From an uncultured Prevotellaceae bacterium (GTDB taxonomy: Bacteria > Bacteroidota > Bacteroidia > Bacteroidales > Bacteroidaceae), in contig CAMNJH010000003.1 in assembly GCA_946541275.1 (NCBI GenBank), positions 1-46,838 of the forward strand: a stretch of 46,838 bases of DNA, read 5' to 3'. The position numbers and the translations under genes were made by a program. Of this stretch, positions 31,531-38,871 are shown one piece after another. Below the pieces are notes generated by a model. That model was not told the origin of the DNA and did not search any database. It saw only the letters and a list, made by a program, of their open reading frames with translations. The stretch's first letter is position 1, and the number at the start of each line of letters is the position of its first letter.

Positions 31531-34176
31531 ATGAATACCTATAGACTACGCTTCACCTTGCTGCTATGGCTGACTGCCCTGTGCTGCGGTGCCAATGAAC
31601 AGCTGATAGAGAGCTCGATGAGCTTTCGCCGTTTCACCACGATTGACGGTCTGCCGCAGATGCAGACGGAACTGGTGTGGCAGGACTCACGGGGCTATAT
31701 ATATATAGGTACGCTATCGGGATTCGTACGCTACGACGGTGATGCGCTGACGCCTTTCCTGGGAGGACGGCGCGAGAACATTGTGGGTTTCCAGGAGGTG
31801 GACGGCACCGTCAGGGCGCTGGGCTTCGTACGCCAGTGGGCCATCAGTGACAAGCAGGTATCGATGGTACCCATAGACCCGCAGGGCCTACAGCTGCTGA
31901 ACAATCTCAATGCTGCCGATCTGCCCAAGGGCTACGTGCTGCTGGAAGACCACCAGGAGCAGAACCGCGTGCTCTGCCGAGTGGGGAGCGGCGGGATGAA
32001 ACAGGTGGCGGCGTCGCCACTATTCGACGACATGCCCCCCGACCGTAAGCTCTATCTGGACTCTACTGACATCTATGTGCCCACGCCGCAGGGTCTGTAC
32101 TGCATAGCCGAGGATGGGAGTTGGCGCAGGCTGGCGGAGCGGGGCGATGTGTTTTCGCTCATCCGCACTCCTCAGGGGCTGCTGGCTCTGGCCGCCAATG
32201 GCGTGTACAGCGTGGAGGGCGACAGTCTGCAGCTGCGCTGCGAGCACCACTTCGAGGCTCCCGACTATGGGCTGGCGGTGAGGATGAACCAACAGGGGCA
32301 GCTCTTCATAGCCGATTCGCATACCATCTGGCGCTATGACCACGGCGCCTGCCAGCAGATGCAGCAACTGGCCACTGGCTTCAATATGATCAAGGGACTG
32401 ACGGTGGACAGCTGGAACCGTCTGTGGGCGGCCACCTATCAGGGCGCCTACTGCTTCTTCCACTGCAACTTCGTGACCCACCGCCTGACCGACCCGAACG
32501 ACATAGTCAGGGCCCTGGCGGTGAGCAACGGGCAGCTGACCATGGGCACGCTGAACGGCAAGGTTATCAGGGACGGGCAGCTGGTGAGCAGTCAGGACGG
32601 CAATTTCTATGCCCCAAGCGCCACCACACTGCGACAGACCGTCTACATGGCGGGTAATGGCGACGTGGCGGCCATCAGGGACGACAGCCTGCAATGGCTG
32701 GGGCTGCCCGATGAATACTACCGCTTCGTGGCACGCTATGCCGACCTGCTCATCATTGGTACCCGCAACGGCGTGCTGACCTACAGTCCTGCCAGCCACC
32801 GACTGGACACGCTGACCACTGCCATTGGCCGACCATGGTGTGCCGCCGACGACGGGCAGGGACACCTCTGGCTGAGCAGCAACCCTGGGCTGTACTGCGT
32901 GGAGGGGATTGATGGCCATGAGAGCCAGAGAAATGAGGGGCACAAGGCGGGCGATCCGCTGACCATCCATCAGGTGAAGAGCACGACGGGCAGTCTGGTT
33001 ATCACGGCCTTGGCCAGCGACGGACACGGCCGCGTATGCTTCGCCCTGGGCGACTCGCTCTTCGCCATTCACAACGGCGACTTGCGCCCCATGACCGAGA
33101 CGCAACCCATGCTGAAAGGGCACGAGATACGCTCCGTCCATGTGTCGGCCAGGGGCTATCTGGTGGTGGCTGTGATGGACGGGCTGATGGTGGCCCGCCT
33201 GGACGACGACTGCCGAGCCAGCGACATGCACTGGTTTGATGCCCACAACGGGTTCACCATGATTGAGCCACAAGCCAGCGGCATGGCCGAGGAGGAGAAT
33301 GGCACGGTGTGGCTGGCAGGGCTGGAGGAGATGGCATCTTTCCGCCCCGAGCAGCTGCTGGCCGACAACCAGCAACTGGCCATTGTCAAGGACCCCCGCC
33401 CCTGGTGGCAGCAGTGGTGGGCCTGGCTCATGGGCGCCGCACTACTGTCGCTCGGCGTGTGGCTGCTGGCCCGCTGGTTCGAGCAGCGGCTGACACGCAG
33501 GAAGATGGCTCAGCTTCAGCGCGACAAGCAGCAGAAGGAGCTGCAGCTCAGCGCCGTCAGGCTGAAAGCCATACCCCACTTCCATTCCAATGTGCTGGCC
33601 AGCATTGAGTACTTCATCATGAACCATTCCACCGACGAGGCATCGCACTACCTGAAGCTGTACTCCGACTTTACCAACCAGACGCTGTGCGACATTGACC
33701 GCCCATCACGCCCCGTGACCGACGAGGTGGACTACGTACGTGCCTATCTGGAGCTGGAACGGCTGCGCTATGGCGAGCGACTACAATACAGCATCACCGT
33801 GGCAGCCGACGTTGACCAGAACACGATGCTGCCCACCATGCTGCTGCACACCTACTGCCAGAATGCCGTGAAGCACGGCATTGCCAACAAGGCCGGCGCG
33901 GGCAATGTGACGGTGACCATCAAACGGCAGCAACGCAATGGCGCCGACGGGGTGCTGGTAGAGGTGAGCGACGACGGCGTAGGGCGCACGGAAGCAGCCC
34001 ACGCCGGAGGGTCATCAACCAAGCAGGGACTGAAAATACTGCAACAGCAGATAGAACTATACAACCGTGCCAACAGGCACCAGATAGTGCAGCACGTGAC
34101 CGACCTGACCGACGACGCAGGGCGACCTGCAGGCACATGCTTTGAGACCTGGGTGCCCGCTGACTATCAATACTGA
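31531..34176 (+). CDS. LytS-type sensor histidine kinase with periplasmic beta-propeller
   Basis: An 881-residue sensor. The start at 31531 is chosen because a signal peptide (MNTYRLRFTLLLWLTALCCGA) begins there; the longer frame adds a charged, unrelated 69-residue extension. A large periplasmic region (about 25-620) has repeated short beta motifs of a two-component-regulator propeller (for example LVWQDSRGYIYIGTLSGFVRYDG). One transmembrane segment (about 624-650) precedes the His_kinase domain, with putative His683 in IPHFHSN, and a HATPase domain with CQNAVKHGI and SDDGVGRTEA. The usual NPHFLFN is thus altered. The LytTR gene follows 4 bases after the stop, so they form a two-component operon. 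Confidence 0.9.
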   Translation: MNTYRLRFTLLLWLTALCCGANEQLIESSMSFRRFTTIDGLPQMQTELVWQDSRGYIYIGTLSGFVRYDGDALTPFLGGRRENIVGFQEVDGTVRALGFVRQWAISDKQVSMVPIDPQGLQLLNNLNAADLPKGYVLLEDHQEQNRVLCRVGSGGMKQVAASPLFDDMPPDRKLYLDSTDIYVPTPQGLYCIAEDGSWRRLAERGDVFSLIRTPQGLLALAANGVYSVEGDSLQLRCEHHFEAPDYGLAVRMNQQGQLFIADSHTIWRYDHGACQQMQQLATGFNMIKGLTVDSWNRLWAATYQGAYCFFHCNFVTHRLTDPNDIVRALAVSNGQLTMGTLNGKVIRDGQLVSSQDGNFYAPSATTLRQTVYMAGNGDVAAIRDDSLQWLGLPDEYYRFVARYADLLIIGTRNGVLTYSPASHRLDTLTTAIGRPWCAADDGQGHLWLSSNPGLYCVEGIDGHESQRNEGHKAGDPLTIHQVKSTTGSLVITALASDGHGRVCFALGDSLFAIHNGDLRPMTETQPMLKGHEIRSVHVSARGYLVVAVMDGLMVARLDDDCRASDMHWFDAHNGFTMIEPQASGMAEEENGTVWLAGLEEMASFRPEQLLADNQQLAIVKDPRPWWQQWWAWLMGAALLSLGVWLLARWFEQRLTRRKMAQLQRDKQQKELQLSAVRLKAIPHFHSNVLASIEYFIMNHSTDEASHYLKLYSDFTNQTLCDIDRPSRPVTDEVDYVRAYLELERLRYGERLQYSITVAADVDQNTMLPTMLLHTYCQNAVKHGIANKAGAGNVTVTIKRQQRNGADGVLVEVSDDGVGRTEAAHAGGSSTKQGLKILQQQIELYNRANRHQIVQHVTDLTDDAGRPAGTCFETWVPADYQY

Positions 34177-34180
34177 GGAA

Positions 34181-34912
34181 ATGAAGAAGCTGAAGACCAT
34201 CGTGGTGGAAGACGAACGGCTGCCCCGCCTGTCGCTATTGGCAAAACTGGAGGACTACAGGCACACCCTGGAGGTGGTGGATGCCTGCGACAACTATGAC
34301 TCGGCCCGCGAGAGCATTCTGCTACACCGACCCGACCTGCTCATCCTGGACATTCAGTTGCAGGGACGTGACTCCATCCAGCTGCTGGAGGAGCTGAGGC
34401 AGACCATCCGGCTGCCCTACACCATCTTCACCACAGCCTATAGTGACCGCAAATACCTGATGAGCGCCATCAAGCTTTCAGCAGTTGACTACCTGCTGAA
34501 ACCCATTGACAAGGGCGAGCTGGCCCATGCCATTGCCAAGGCTGCCGACAGGGCCGAGGCCGACGCCCCCACCCCACAGCAGGTGGTTGAGAAGCTGAGC
34601 TTCAGGTCGGTAAATGGCAAGATTCTGGTCAGTGCCAGCGACATAGCCTACATCAAGGCCGACGGCAACTATGCCCGCATAGTCACCTTCCAGGGTGAGG
34701 ACATGGTGCTTGAGAACCTGCTGTCACTGGAACAGCGGCTGACCGACGGCCGCTTTGTCAGGGTGGACCGCAGCACCATTGTCAACCTGAGCATGGTGTA
34801 CAGGCTGAACCACCAGCAGCAAACGTGCACACTGCAGTCAGCCGATGGCCACGTGCTGCAACTCAAGCTGTCGAAAAGCGGCATCGACGTGCTGATGAAC
34901 ATGGTGCACTGA
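34181..34912 (+). CDS. LytTR-family response regulator
   Basis: A 243-residue response regulator. The start at 34181 (MKKLKTIVVEDERLPR) gives a complete receiver domain; an upstream in-frame ATG would read into the kinase tail. Receiver residues: Asp11-Glu12, phospho-acceptor Asp57 (LLILDIQLQG), Thr (FTTAYSD) and Lys (YLLKPID). The DNA-binding LytTR domain covers about 140-240, with DIAYIKADGNYARIV and RFVRVDRSTIVNLSMV. It is paired with the preceding kinase and probably controls the divergent giant surface protein gene through the GACGAA repeats, which is inference from position. Confidence 0.93.
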   Translation: MKKLKTIVVEDERLPRLSLLAKLEDYRHTLEVVDACDNYDSARESILLHRPDLLILDIQLQGRDSIQLLEELRQTIRLPYTIFTTAYSDRKYLMSAIKLSAVDYLLKPIDKGELAHAIAKAADRAEADAPTPQQVVEKLSFRSVNGKILVSASDIAYIKADGNYARIVTFQGEDMVLENLLSLEQRLTDGRFVRVDRSTIVNLSMVYRLNHQQQTCTLQSADGHVLQLKLSKSGIDVLMNMVH

Positions 34913-34929
34913 GCCTCCGTCGTGGTTTT

Positions 34930-34964
34930 GAGGCATGTACGAATATACGAGTCCTCAATGCCTC
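34930..34964. terminator. Weak hairpin after the LytTR gene
   Basis: GAGGCAT (34930-34936) can pair with ATGCCTC (34958-34964) across a 21-base loop; there is no long T-run. It overlaps the left edge of element copy 3. Confidence 0.35.
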
Positions 34965-35460
34965 TTACGCGCGCGCGTAAATAGGCGCGAAAAGAAGTGC
35001 TACAAGTGCTACCGACGCTCCTATCACATTGTCATACAGAAAGTTACGGGTGCATATTTGCTGTTTTTTTGTGCTACCAAAGTGCTACCGAAAATGCTAC
35101 AGGGCAAAAGGCCTTTCATTTTTGTCTCATGTCGTTTCGGGTGCAAAATGAGACATAGAGAAAAGTACGAACGAGATTTCTGAAAATGGTGTTGACTTTT
35201 TGGAAAAAGTCAACGCCATTTTGGAAAAAGTCAACGCCATTTTGGAAAAAGTCAACGCCATTTTGAAAAAAGTCAACGCCATTTTGAAAAAAGTCGCCGC
35301 CGTTTTTGAAAAAAGACGGCGTCAATTTCCAGTAGCATTTCCGGTAGCACTTCAGTAGCACCAAAAATCAGCAAATATGCACCCAGAACTAATTGAAAAT
35401 CAACACCCTACAAGCACGGTAGCACTTGTAGCACTTCATTTCCCTATATAATATAAAGAA
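34935..35460. repeat. Palindromic intergenic element, copy 3
   Basis: About 525 bases between the convergent LytTR and SemiSWEET genes. The left arm (about 34965-35103) has ACGCGCGCGCGTAAATA, GTGCTACAAGTGCTACC, GGGTGCATATTTGCTG and three more TGCTAC motifs. The right arm (about 35331-35450) carries the complement in reverse order, with identical GGGTGCATATTTGCTG and the paired GTGCTAC motifs, so arms of about 120-140 bases can pair imperfectly. The centre has TGTCTCAT facing ATGAGACA and four 21-bp tandem units. The segment from the TGTCTCAT dyad to the core is almost identical to copy 2. The right edge ends in AT-rich CTATATAATATA, 16 bases before the SemiSWEET stop codon. Confidence 0.85.
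35208..35291. repeat. 21-bp tandem repeat core of element copy 3 (4 units)
   Basis: Units start at 35208, 35229, 35250 and 35271 and contain GTCAACGCCATTTTG; a partial fifth begins at 35292. GTTGACTTTTT at 35191-35201 can pair with the first unit's AAAAAGTCAAC, forming an 11-bp perfect stem with a 2-base loop. Confidence 0.9.
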
Positions 35461-35476
35461 AAGACTGCCCACAGAC

Positions 35477-35764
35477 TCACTTTTCCTTGATATAGTCGTT
35501 GTACACCTTGATGCCGAAGACGACGAGGCTGCACACGGTGGTGATGAGGTTGGTGATGAACAATGACCACAGTATCTCGGGCTTGTGCAGGATGCCTTGC
35601 AGCATGAAGCAGATACCGCCTATGCCCGTCATGAGGAAGGTGGGCAGCGCAATGCCGTCGGTATTCCGGGTACGCATGGTCTGGATGGCCTGGGGCAGAT
35701 AGCCCAGCACCAATCCGATGCTGGCCACCCATCCACATATTTCATAGAATGTTGACTGTTCCAT
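35477..35764 (-). CDS. SemiSWEET / PQ-loop sugar transporter
   Basis: A 95-residue membrane protein with three hydrophobic helices (about 8-26, 40-60, 65-85), the size of bacterial SemiSWEETs, which work as dimers to move small sugars passively. The first helix ends with the PQ motif in GYLPQAIQTMRTRNTDGI, a hallmark of the MtN3/PQ-loop group. The ATG is 6 bases downstream of the MFS transporter stop codon, so the two are almost certainly co-transcribed. A role in moving glucose or disaccharide linked to the maltodextrin locus is likely from context, but not shown by the sequence. Confidence 0.87.
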   Translation of the reverse strand: MEQSTFYEICGWVASIGLVLGYLPQAIQTMRTRNTDGIALPTFLMTGIGGICFMLQGILHKPEILWSLFITNLITTVCSLVVFGIKVYNDYIKEK

Positions 35765-35770
35765 GGCTGG

Positions 35771-37078
35771 CTATGATTGATGTTGTGACTTTATTCCAAA
35801 GACGGCCACTGAACCCATGACGAGCAGCACGGCAGCCACAAACATCATGGCGGTCTGAGTACCACCCACCAGATGGAACACAATGCCTCCGCAAGCTGCG
35901 GCTATGATCTGCGGCAGGCAGATGGCACAGTTGAACAGGCCCAGGTAGGCTCCCATGTGGCCATAGCCCTGCAGGGCGTTGGTGACAAAGGTGAAAGGAC
36001 AAGCCAGCATGGCTGCCCAGGCGCATCCTATGAGCAGGAAAGGCAGAATCTGCATGTACTGTCCGCTGCAGAAGGGGACGAGGGCAAAACCCAGGGCACC
36101 CAGCACCAGACTGACGGAATAGGCCTGCTTCATGGAGGGGAAACGGGGGATGACCATGGCCCAGCAGACGCTGCCTACGGCCTGAATGGCGTAGAGCACA
36201 CCCGTCCAGTTGCGCGCTGTCTGGTAGGCCTCGGTCTCTGGGGCATCAGTATTCCACACGGTGAGCGACACGGCGTCGACTACATAGGACCACATGTAGA
36301 GGAAGGCAGCCCAGCAGAAGAACTGCACCAGTGACACACGCCAGAAGTCGCCAGGAGCCCGGCGCAGCAGCACCAGCCAGTTGGCACTGTCCTTCTCGTC
36401 GTCGGGCTGGGGGTTATACTCGGCATACTCACGGGGAGGCCACTCTTTCACCTTCATCGTGGTATAAAGCACGCAGAGCAGCAGGATGGCGGCGCCGACA
36501 TAGAACGACCAGATGACCGAATCGGGCACAACGCCTTTGGCTGCCACATTCTTCACACCTATCCAGGTGAAGAGGAAGGGGAAGATGAAGCCCACCACGC
36601 TGCCCGCATTGCATAGGAAGGACTGGATGCTGTAGGCCTTGCCTTTCTGCTTCTCGTTGACCATGTCGCCCACCAGCATCTTGAAGGGCTGCATGGCCAT
36701 GTTGATGCTGGTATCGAGCAGCATCAGCGCGAAGAGCCCGAAGATGAGCGCCATGCTGACCGACATGCCGAAGGAACCACTGTTGGGCAGCAGGCACATC
36801 ACGGCCACGGCAGCGAAGGCGCCAACGAACAGGTAGGGAATGCGGCGACCGAAGCGCGTCCACGTCTTGTCGCTCAGTGACCCCACAATGGGCTGCACCA
36901 GCATGCCCATCAGCGGGGGCAGAATCCAGAAGAAGCTCAGCGAATGTGGGTCGGCGCCGAGCGTACGGAAAATAGACGAGATGTTTGCACTCTGGAGTGC
37001 ATAGGCTATCTGCACTCCGAAAAAACCGAAGCTCAGGTTCCAGAGCTTCCAAAACGACAAATCAGGTTTCTGTTTCAT
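35771..37078 (-). CDS. MFS sugar (maltose-type) transporter, GPH/SLC45-like
   Basis: A 435-residue inner-membrane carrier with about 12 hydrophobic segments. MKQKPDLSFWKLWNLSFGFFGVQ at the N-terminus and the conserved loop GSLSDKTWTRFGRRIPYLF (about 66-84) identify the sucrose/maltose-type MFS subgroup that is usual beside sus-like loci in Bacteroidota. It should bring maltose or maltodextrin from the periplasm to the cytoplasm for MalQ. It is followed by SemiSWEET. No copy of the TGCAAACG operator is seen in its upstream region, so it may be regulated separately or transcribed from further upstream through the GxxExxY gene. Confidence 0.9.
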   Translation of the reverse strand: MKQKPDLSFWKLWNLSFGFFGVQIAYALQSANISSIFRTLGADPHSLSFFWILPPLMGMLVQPIVGSLSDKTWTRFGRRIPYLFVGAFAAVAVMCLLPNSGSFGMSVSMALIFGLFALMLLDTSINMAMQPFKMLVGDMVNEKQKGKAYSIQSFLCNAGSVVGFIFPFLFTWIGVKNVAAKGVVPDSVIWSFYVGAAILLLCVLYTTMKVKEWPPREYAEYNPQPDDEKDSANWLVLLRRAPGDFWRVSLVQFFCWAAFLYMWSYVVDAVSLTVWNTDAPETEAYQTARNWTGVLYAIQAVGSVCWAMVIPRFPSMKQAYSVSLVLGALGFALVPFCSGQYMQILPFLLIGCAWAAMLACPFTFVTNALQGYGHMGAYLGLFNCAICLPQIIAAACGGIVFHLVGGTQTAMMFVAAVLLVMGSVAVFGIKSQHQS

Positions 37079-37117
37079 ATACGGTTAATTTTTTATAGCC
37101 ACAGTTCTATTTTTTAG

Positions 37118-37138
37118 CCACGGTTCAACACGGTTTTG
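37118..37138. repeat. Left inverted repeat flanking the GxxExxY gene
   Basis: On the reverse strand this reads AAAACCGTGTTGAACCGTGG (20 of the 21 bases) and matches, with one indel and one change, the forward-strand repeat at 37569-37587 on the other side of the gene. A diverged neighbouring copy (TAGCCACAGTTCTA) precedes it at about 37095. Confidence 0.65.
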
Positions 37139-37145
37139 ATATTGG

Positions 37146-37538
37146 TTATTCTTCTGAGTTCCTTGCGGCCTGACCAAGAAGGCGTTTGAAACCACGCCCT
37201 TCTTGTTGGCTGAAATTTAATATGTAGCCTAGCTTGCTGTGAGTGAGGTTGACGTAATTCAGCGTCTGTGCAACATGCTCGCACGTGATGGCAGCCACAG
37301 CCTTTAACTCTACAATGATTTTTCCATCTATGAAGAAGTCGGCCACGTAGTTACCTACAACATGCCCTTTGTATTCGACCTCTAGTGGCTTCTGCCGCTC
37401 GAATGGAATACCCATCTCGTTGAACTCGATGCATAGTGCATTTTCGTAAACTTTCTCTGCCAGTCCTTTGCCTAAGCAGTTTTCTACGTTATTGTATGCT
37501 TTCAGTATTTTGTTACTCAGATCTTCGTATAACAGCAT
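37146..37538 (-). CDS. GxxExxY family protein
   Basis: A 130-residue protein of the GxxExxY family, named from the motif seen here as GLAEKVYENAL (about residues 24-34). VEYKGHVVGNYVADFFIDGKIIVELKA (about 54-80) fits a PDDEXK-like fold, with Asp and Glu-x-Lys as possible metal or nucleic-acid ligands. Members are widespread, often next to short repeats and with no settled function; nuclease-like activity has been suggested only from fold. It lies between the MFS carrier and the lacI gene, bounded on both sides by inverted copies of an AAACCGTGTT repeat, so it may be a cassette inserted into the maltodextrin locus. Confidence 0.88.
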   Translation of the reverse strand: MLLYEDLSNKILKAYNNVENCLGKGLAEKVYENALCIEFNEMGIPFERQKPLEVEYKGHVVGNYVADFFIDGKIIVELKAVAAITCEHVAQTLNYVNLTHSKLGYILNFSQQEGRGFKRLLGQAARNSEE

Positions 37539-37568
37539 CTCTTACTTTTCACTTGATGTTTTTAAAAT

Positions 37569-37587
37569 AAACCGTGTTCAAACCGTG
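37569..37587. repeat. Right inverted repeat flanking the GxxExxY gene
   Basis: AAACCGTGTTCAAACCGTG, continuing as a diverging direct repeat (TCAAACCG). It faces the inverted copy at 37118-37138 and ends just before the lacI stop codon. Confidence 0.65.
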
Positions 37588-37599
37588 TCAAACCGAGGC

Positions 37600-38610
37600 T
37601 CACCGGGTAGTACCACGGATGATGAGCCGGGTGCGGACGATGCGTCTTTCGGCATGGTCAATGGACAAGCGGCCCTCGACGTGGCCGATGAGGATGTTGG
37701 CAGCCTCCTCGCCTACACGCATGCCACGCTGCTCAACGGTGGTGAGCATGGGGTCGCAGGCTATGGCACGCTCGCCGTTGGTGAAGCCGCAGATGCTGAC
37801 GTCCTCGGGCACACGCAACCCCATACGCTTCACGGTGTAGAGGATGCCAATGGCGGTGTCGTCATTAACAGCGAAGAAAGCATCGGGATAGCTGTCACCG
37901 TCGAACATGGCGGGTGTGATGATTTCGGCATCCTGACGGTTGTCGCAATGCCGCGTCAGTTGCTCATCATAGGGCAGGCCGTGTTTCAGCAGCGCATCCT
38001 TGTAGCCATTGAAGCGGTTCTTCGATATCTCCAGATTCATCTGCGAGCCATAGAAGGCAATGCGGCGGCAACCCGTTTCGATGAGGTGGCTGACGGCATT
38101 GAAGGCCCCCATATAGTCATCGACCACGACGCGACTGGCATTCACACCAGTGCAGATGCGGTCGTAGAACACCAGCGGCACACCAGCGTCGATGAGCCGC
38201 TGGAAGTGCTCATAGTGCTGTGTGTCCTTGGCTTGCGAGACAATGATGCCACACACCTTGTTCTCATAGAACGACTGACAGAGGCGCACCTCACGCTCGT
38301 ACTTCTCGCCGCTCTGGGCCACCATGATGCGGTAGCCGTGCTGCTCGGCCTCTTCCTCAATGCCTTTCAGGATGGTGGAGAAATAATAGTGCACCAGCTC
38401 AGGCACGATGACACCGATGATCTTCACCGGCTTCACACGCGAATGACGCAGCGACTCGGCCAGCACATTCGGCGTGAAATTGTGCTCGCGGGCATACTGC
38501 TGAATGAGCTGGCGCCGCTCGGCCGAGATGCGCGGCGAATCGCTCAGTGCCCTCGACACCGTGGCCACCGAGACTCCCAGCTCGCGGGCTATGTCCTTCA
38601 TCGTCATCAT
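37600..38610 (-). CDS. LacI-family transcriptional regulator of the maltodextrin regulon
   Basis: A 336-residue regulator. The N-terminal helix-turn-helix MKDIARELGVSVATVSRALSDSPRIS (about 4-29) and hinge FTPNVLAESLRHSR (about 50-63) are typical of LacI/GalR proteins. The periplasmic-binding-protein-like ligand domain follows, with VGVIVPEL-like IIGVIVPELVHYYFS, VFYDRICTGVNASRVVVDDYMGAF and FAVNDDTAIGIL. The ATG at 38610 is followed by two others (38607, 38601), so the exact start is open. It is divergent from susC. The operator between them is at the same 62.5-bp distance from both -7 boxes, so it probably also regulates itself. Maltose or maltodextrin as ligand is inferred from context. Confidence 0.93.
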   Translation of the reverse strand: MMTMKDIARELGVSVATVSRALSDSPRISAERRQLIQQYAREHNFTPNVLAESLRHSRVKPVKIIGVIVPELVHYYFSTILKGIEEEAEQHGYRIMVAQSGEKYEREVRLCQSFYENKVCGIIVSQAKDTQHYEHFQRLIDAGVPLVFYDRICTGVNASRVVVDDYMGAFNAVSHLIETGCRRIAFYGSQMNLEISKNRFNGYKDALLKHGLPYDEQLTRHCDNRQDAEIITPAMFDGDSYPDAFFAVNDDTAIGILYTVKRMGLRVPEDVSICGFTNGERAIACDPMLTTVEQRGMRVGEEAANILIGHVEGRLSIDHAERRIVRTRLIIRGTTR

Positions 38611-38666
38611 ACGCTTCTACCGTTGTTCACTGATGCACTACAACAGCACACCGATGGTTCACCATG

Positions 38667-38674
38667 CAAAGATA
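38667..38674 (-). promoter_or_regulatory. -7 promoter box of lacI
   Basis: TATCTTTG on the reverse strand; its first base (38674) is 62.5 bp from the operator centre at 38736.5. Confidence 0.75.
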
Positions 38675-38729
38675 GCGCAAACTTTTCGCCTGTGCGCGAT
38701 TACCTATTATTAAATATGTTAGCAAGTTG

Positions 38730-38743
38730 TGCAAACGTTTGCA
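38730..38743. promoter_or_regulatory. LacI-family operator between lacI and susC
   Basis: TGCAAACGTTTGCA is a perfect 14-bp palindrome and the best copy of the motif in the window. It is centred between two divergent -7 boxes (38674 and 38799), 62.5 bp from each. Confidence 0.92.
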
Positions 38744-38773
38744 TTTTCTATAACGAGAAAATACTGCAAAAAA

Positions 38774-38806
38774 TTGTCTACTAAATATAAAAAAGACATA
38801 TCTTTG
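38774..38806 (+). promoter_or_regulatory. Promoter of the susC-like operon
   Basis: TTG at 38774-38776 and TATCTTTG at 38799-38806, separated by 22 bases, match the Bacteroidota -33/-7 pattern. The start codon follows at 38872, leaving a leader of about 60 bases. Confidence 0.8.
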
Positions 38807-38871
38807 CACCGAGATTATGCCTAATAACTGCAAGAGAATATAATTTACAATATTAACTAACTAAAAATGTA

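Noticed and set aside
37079..37145. Search for the maltodextrin operator upstream of the MFS carrier
   Set aside because: Only AT-rich sequence and diverged AACCGTGG-type repeats are present; no TGCAAACG half-site was seen.
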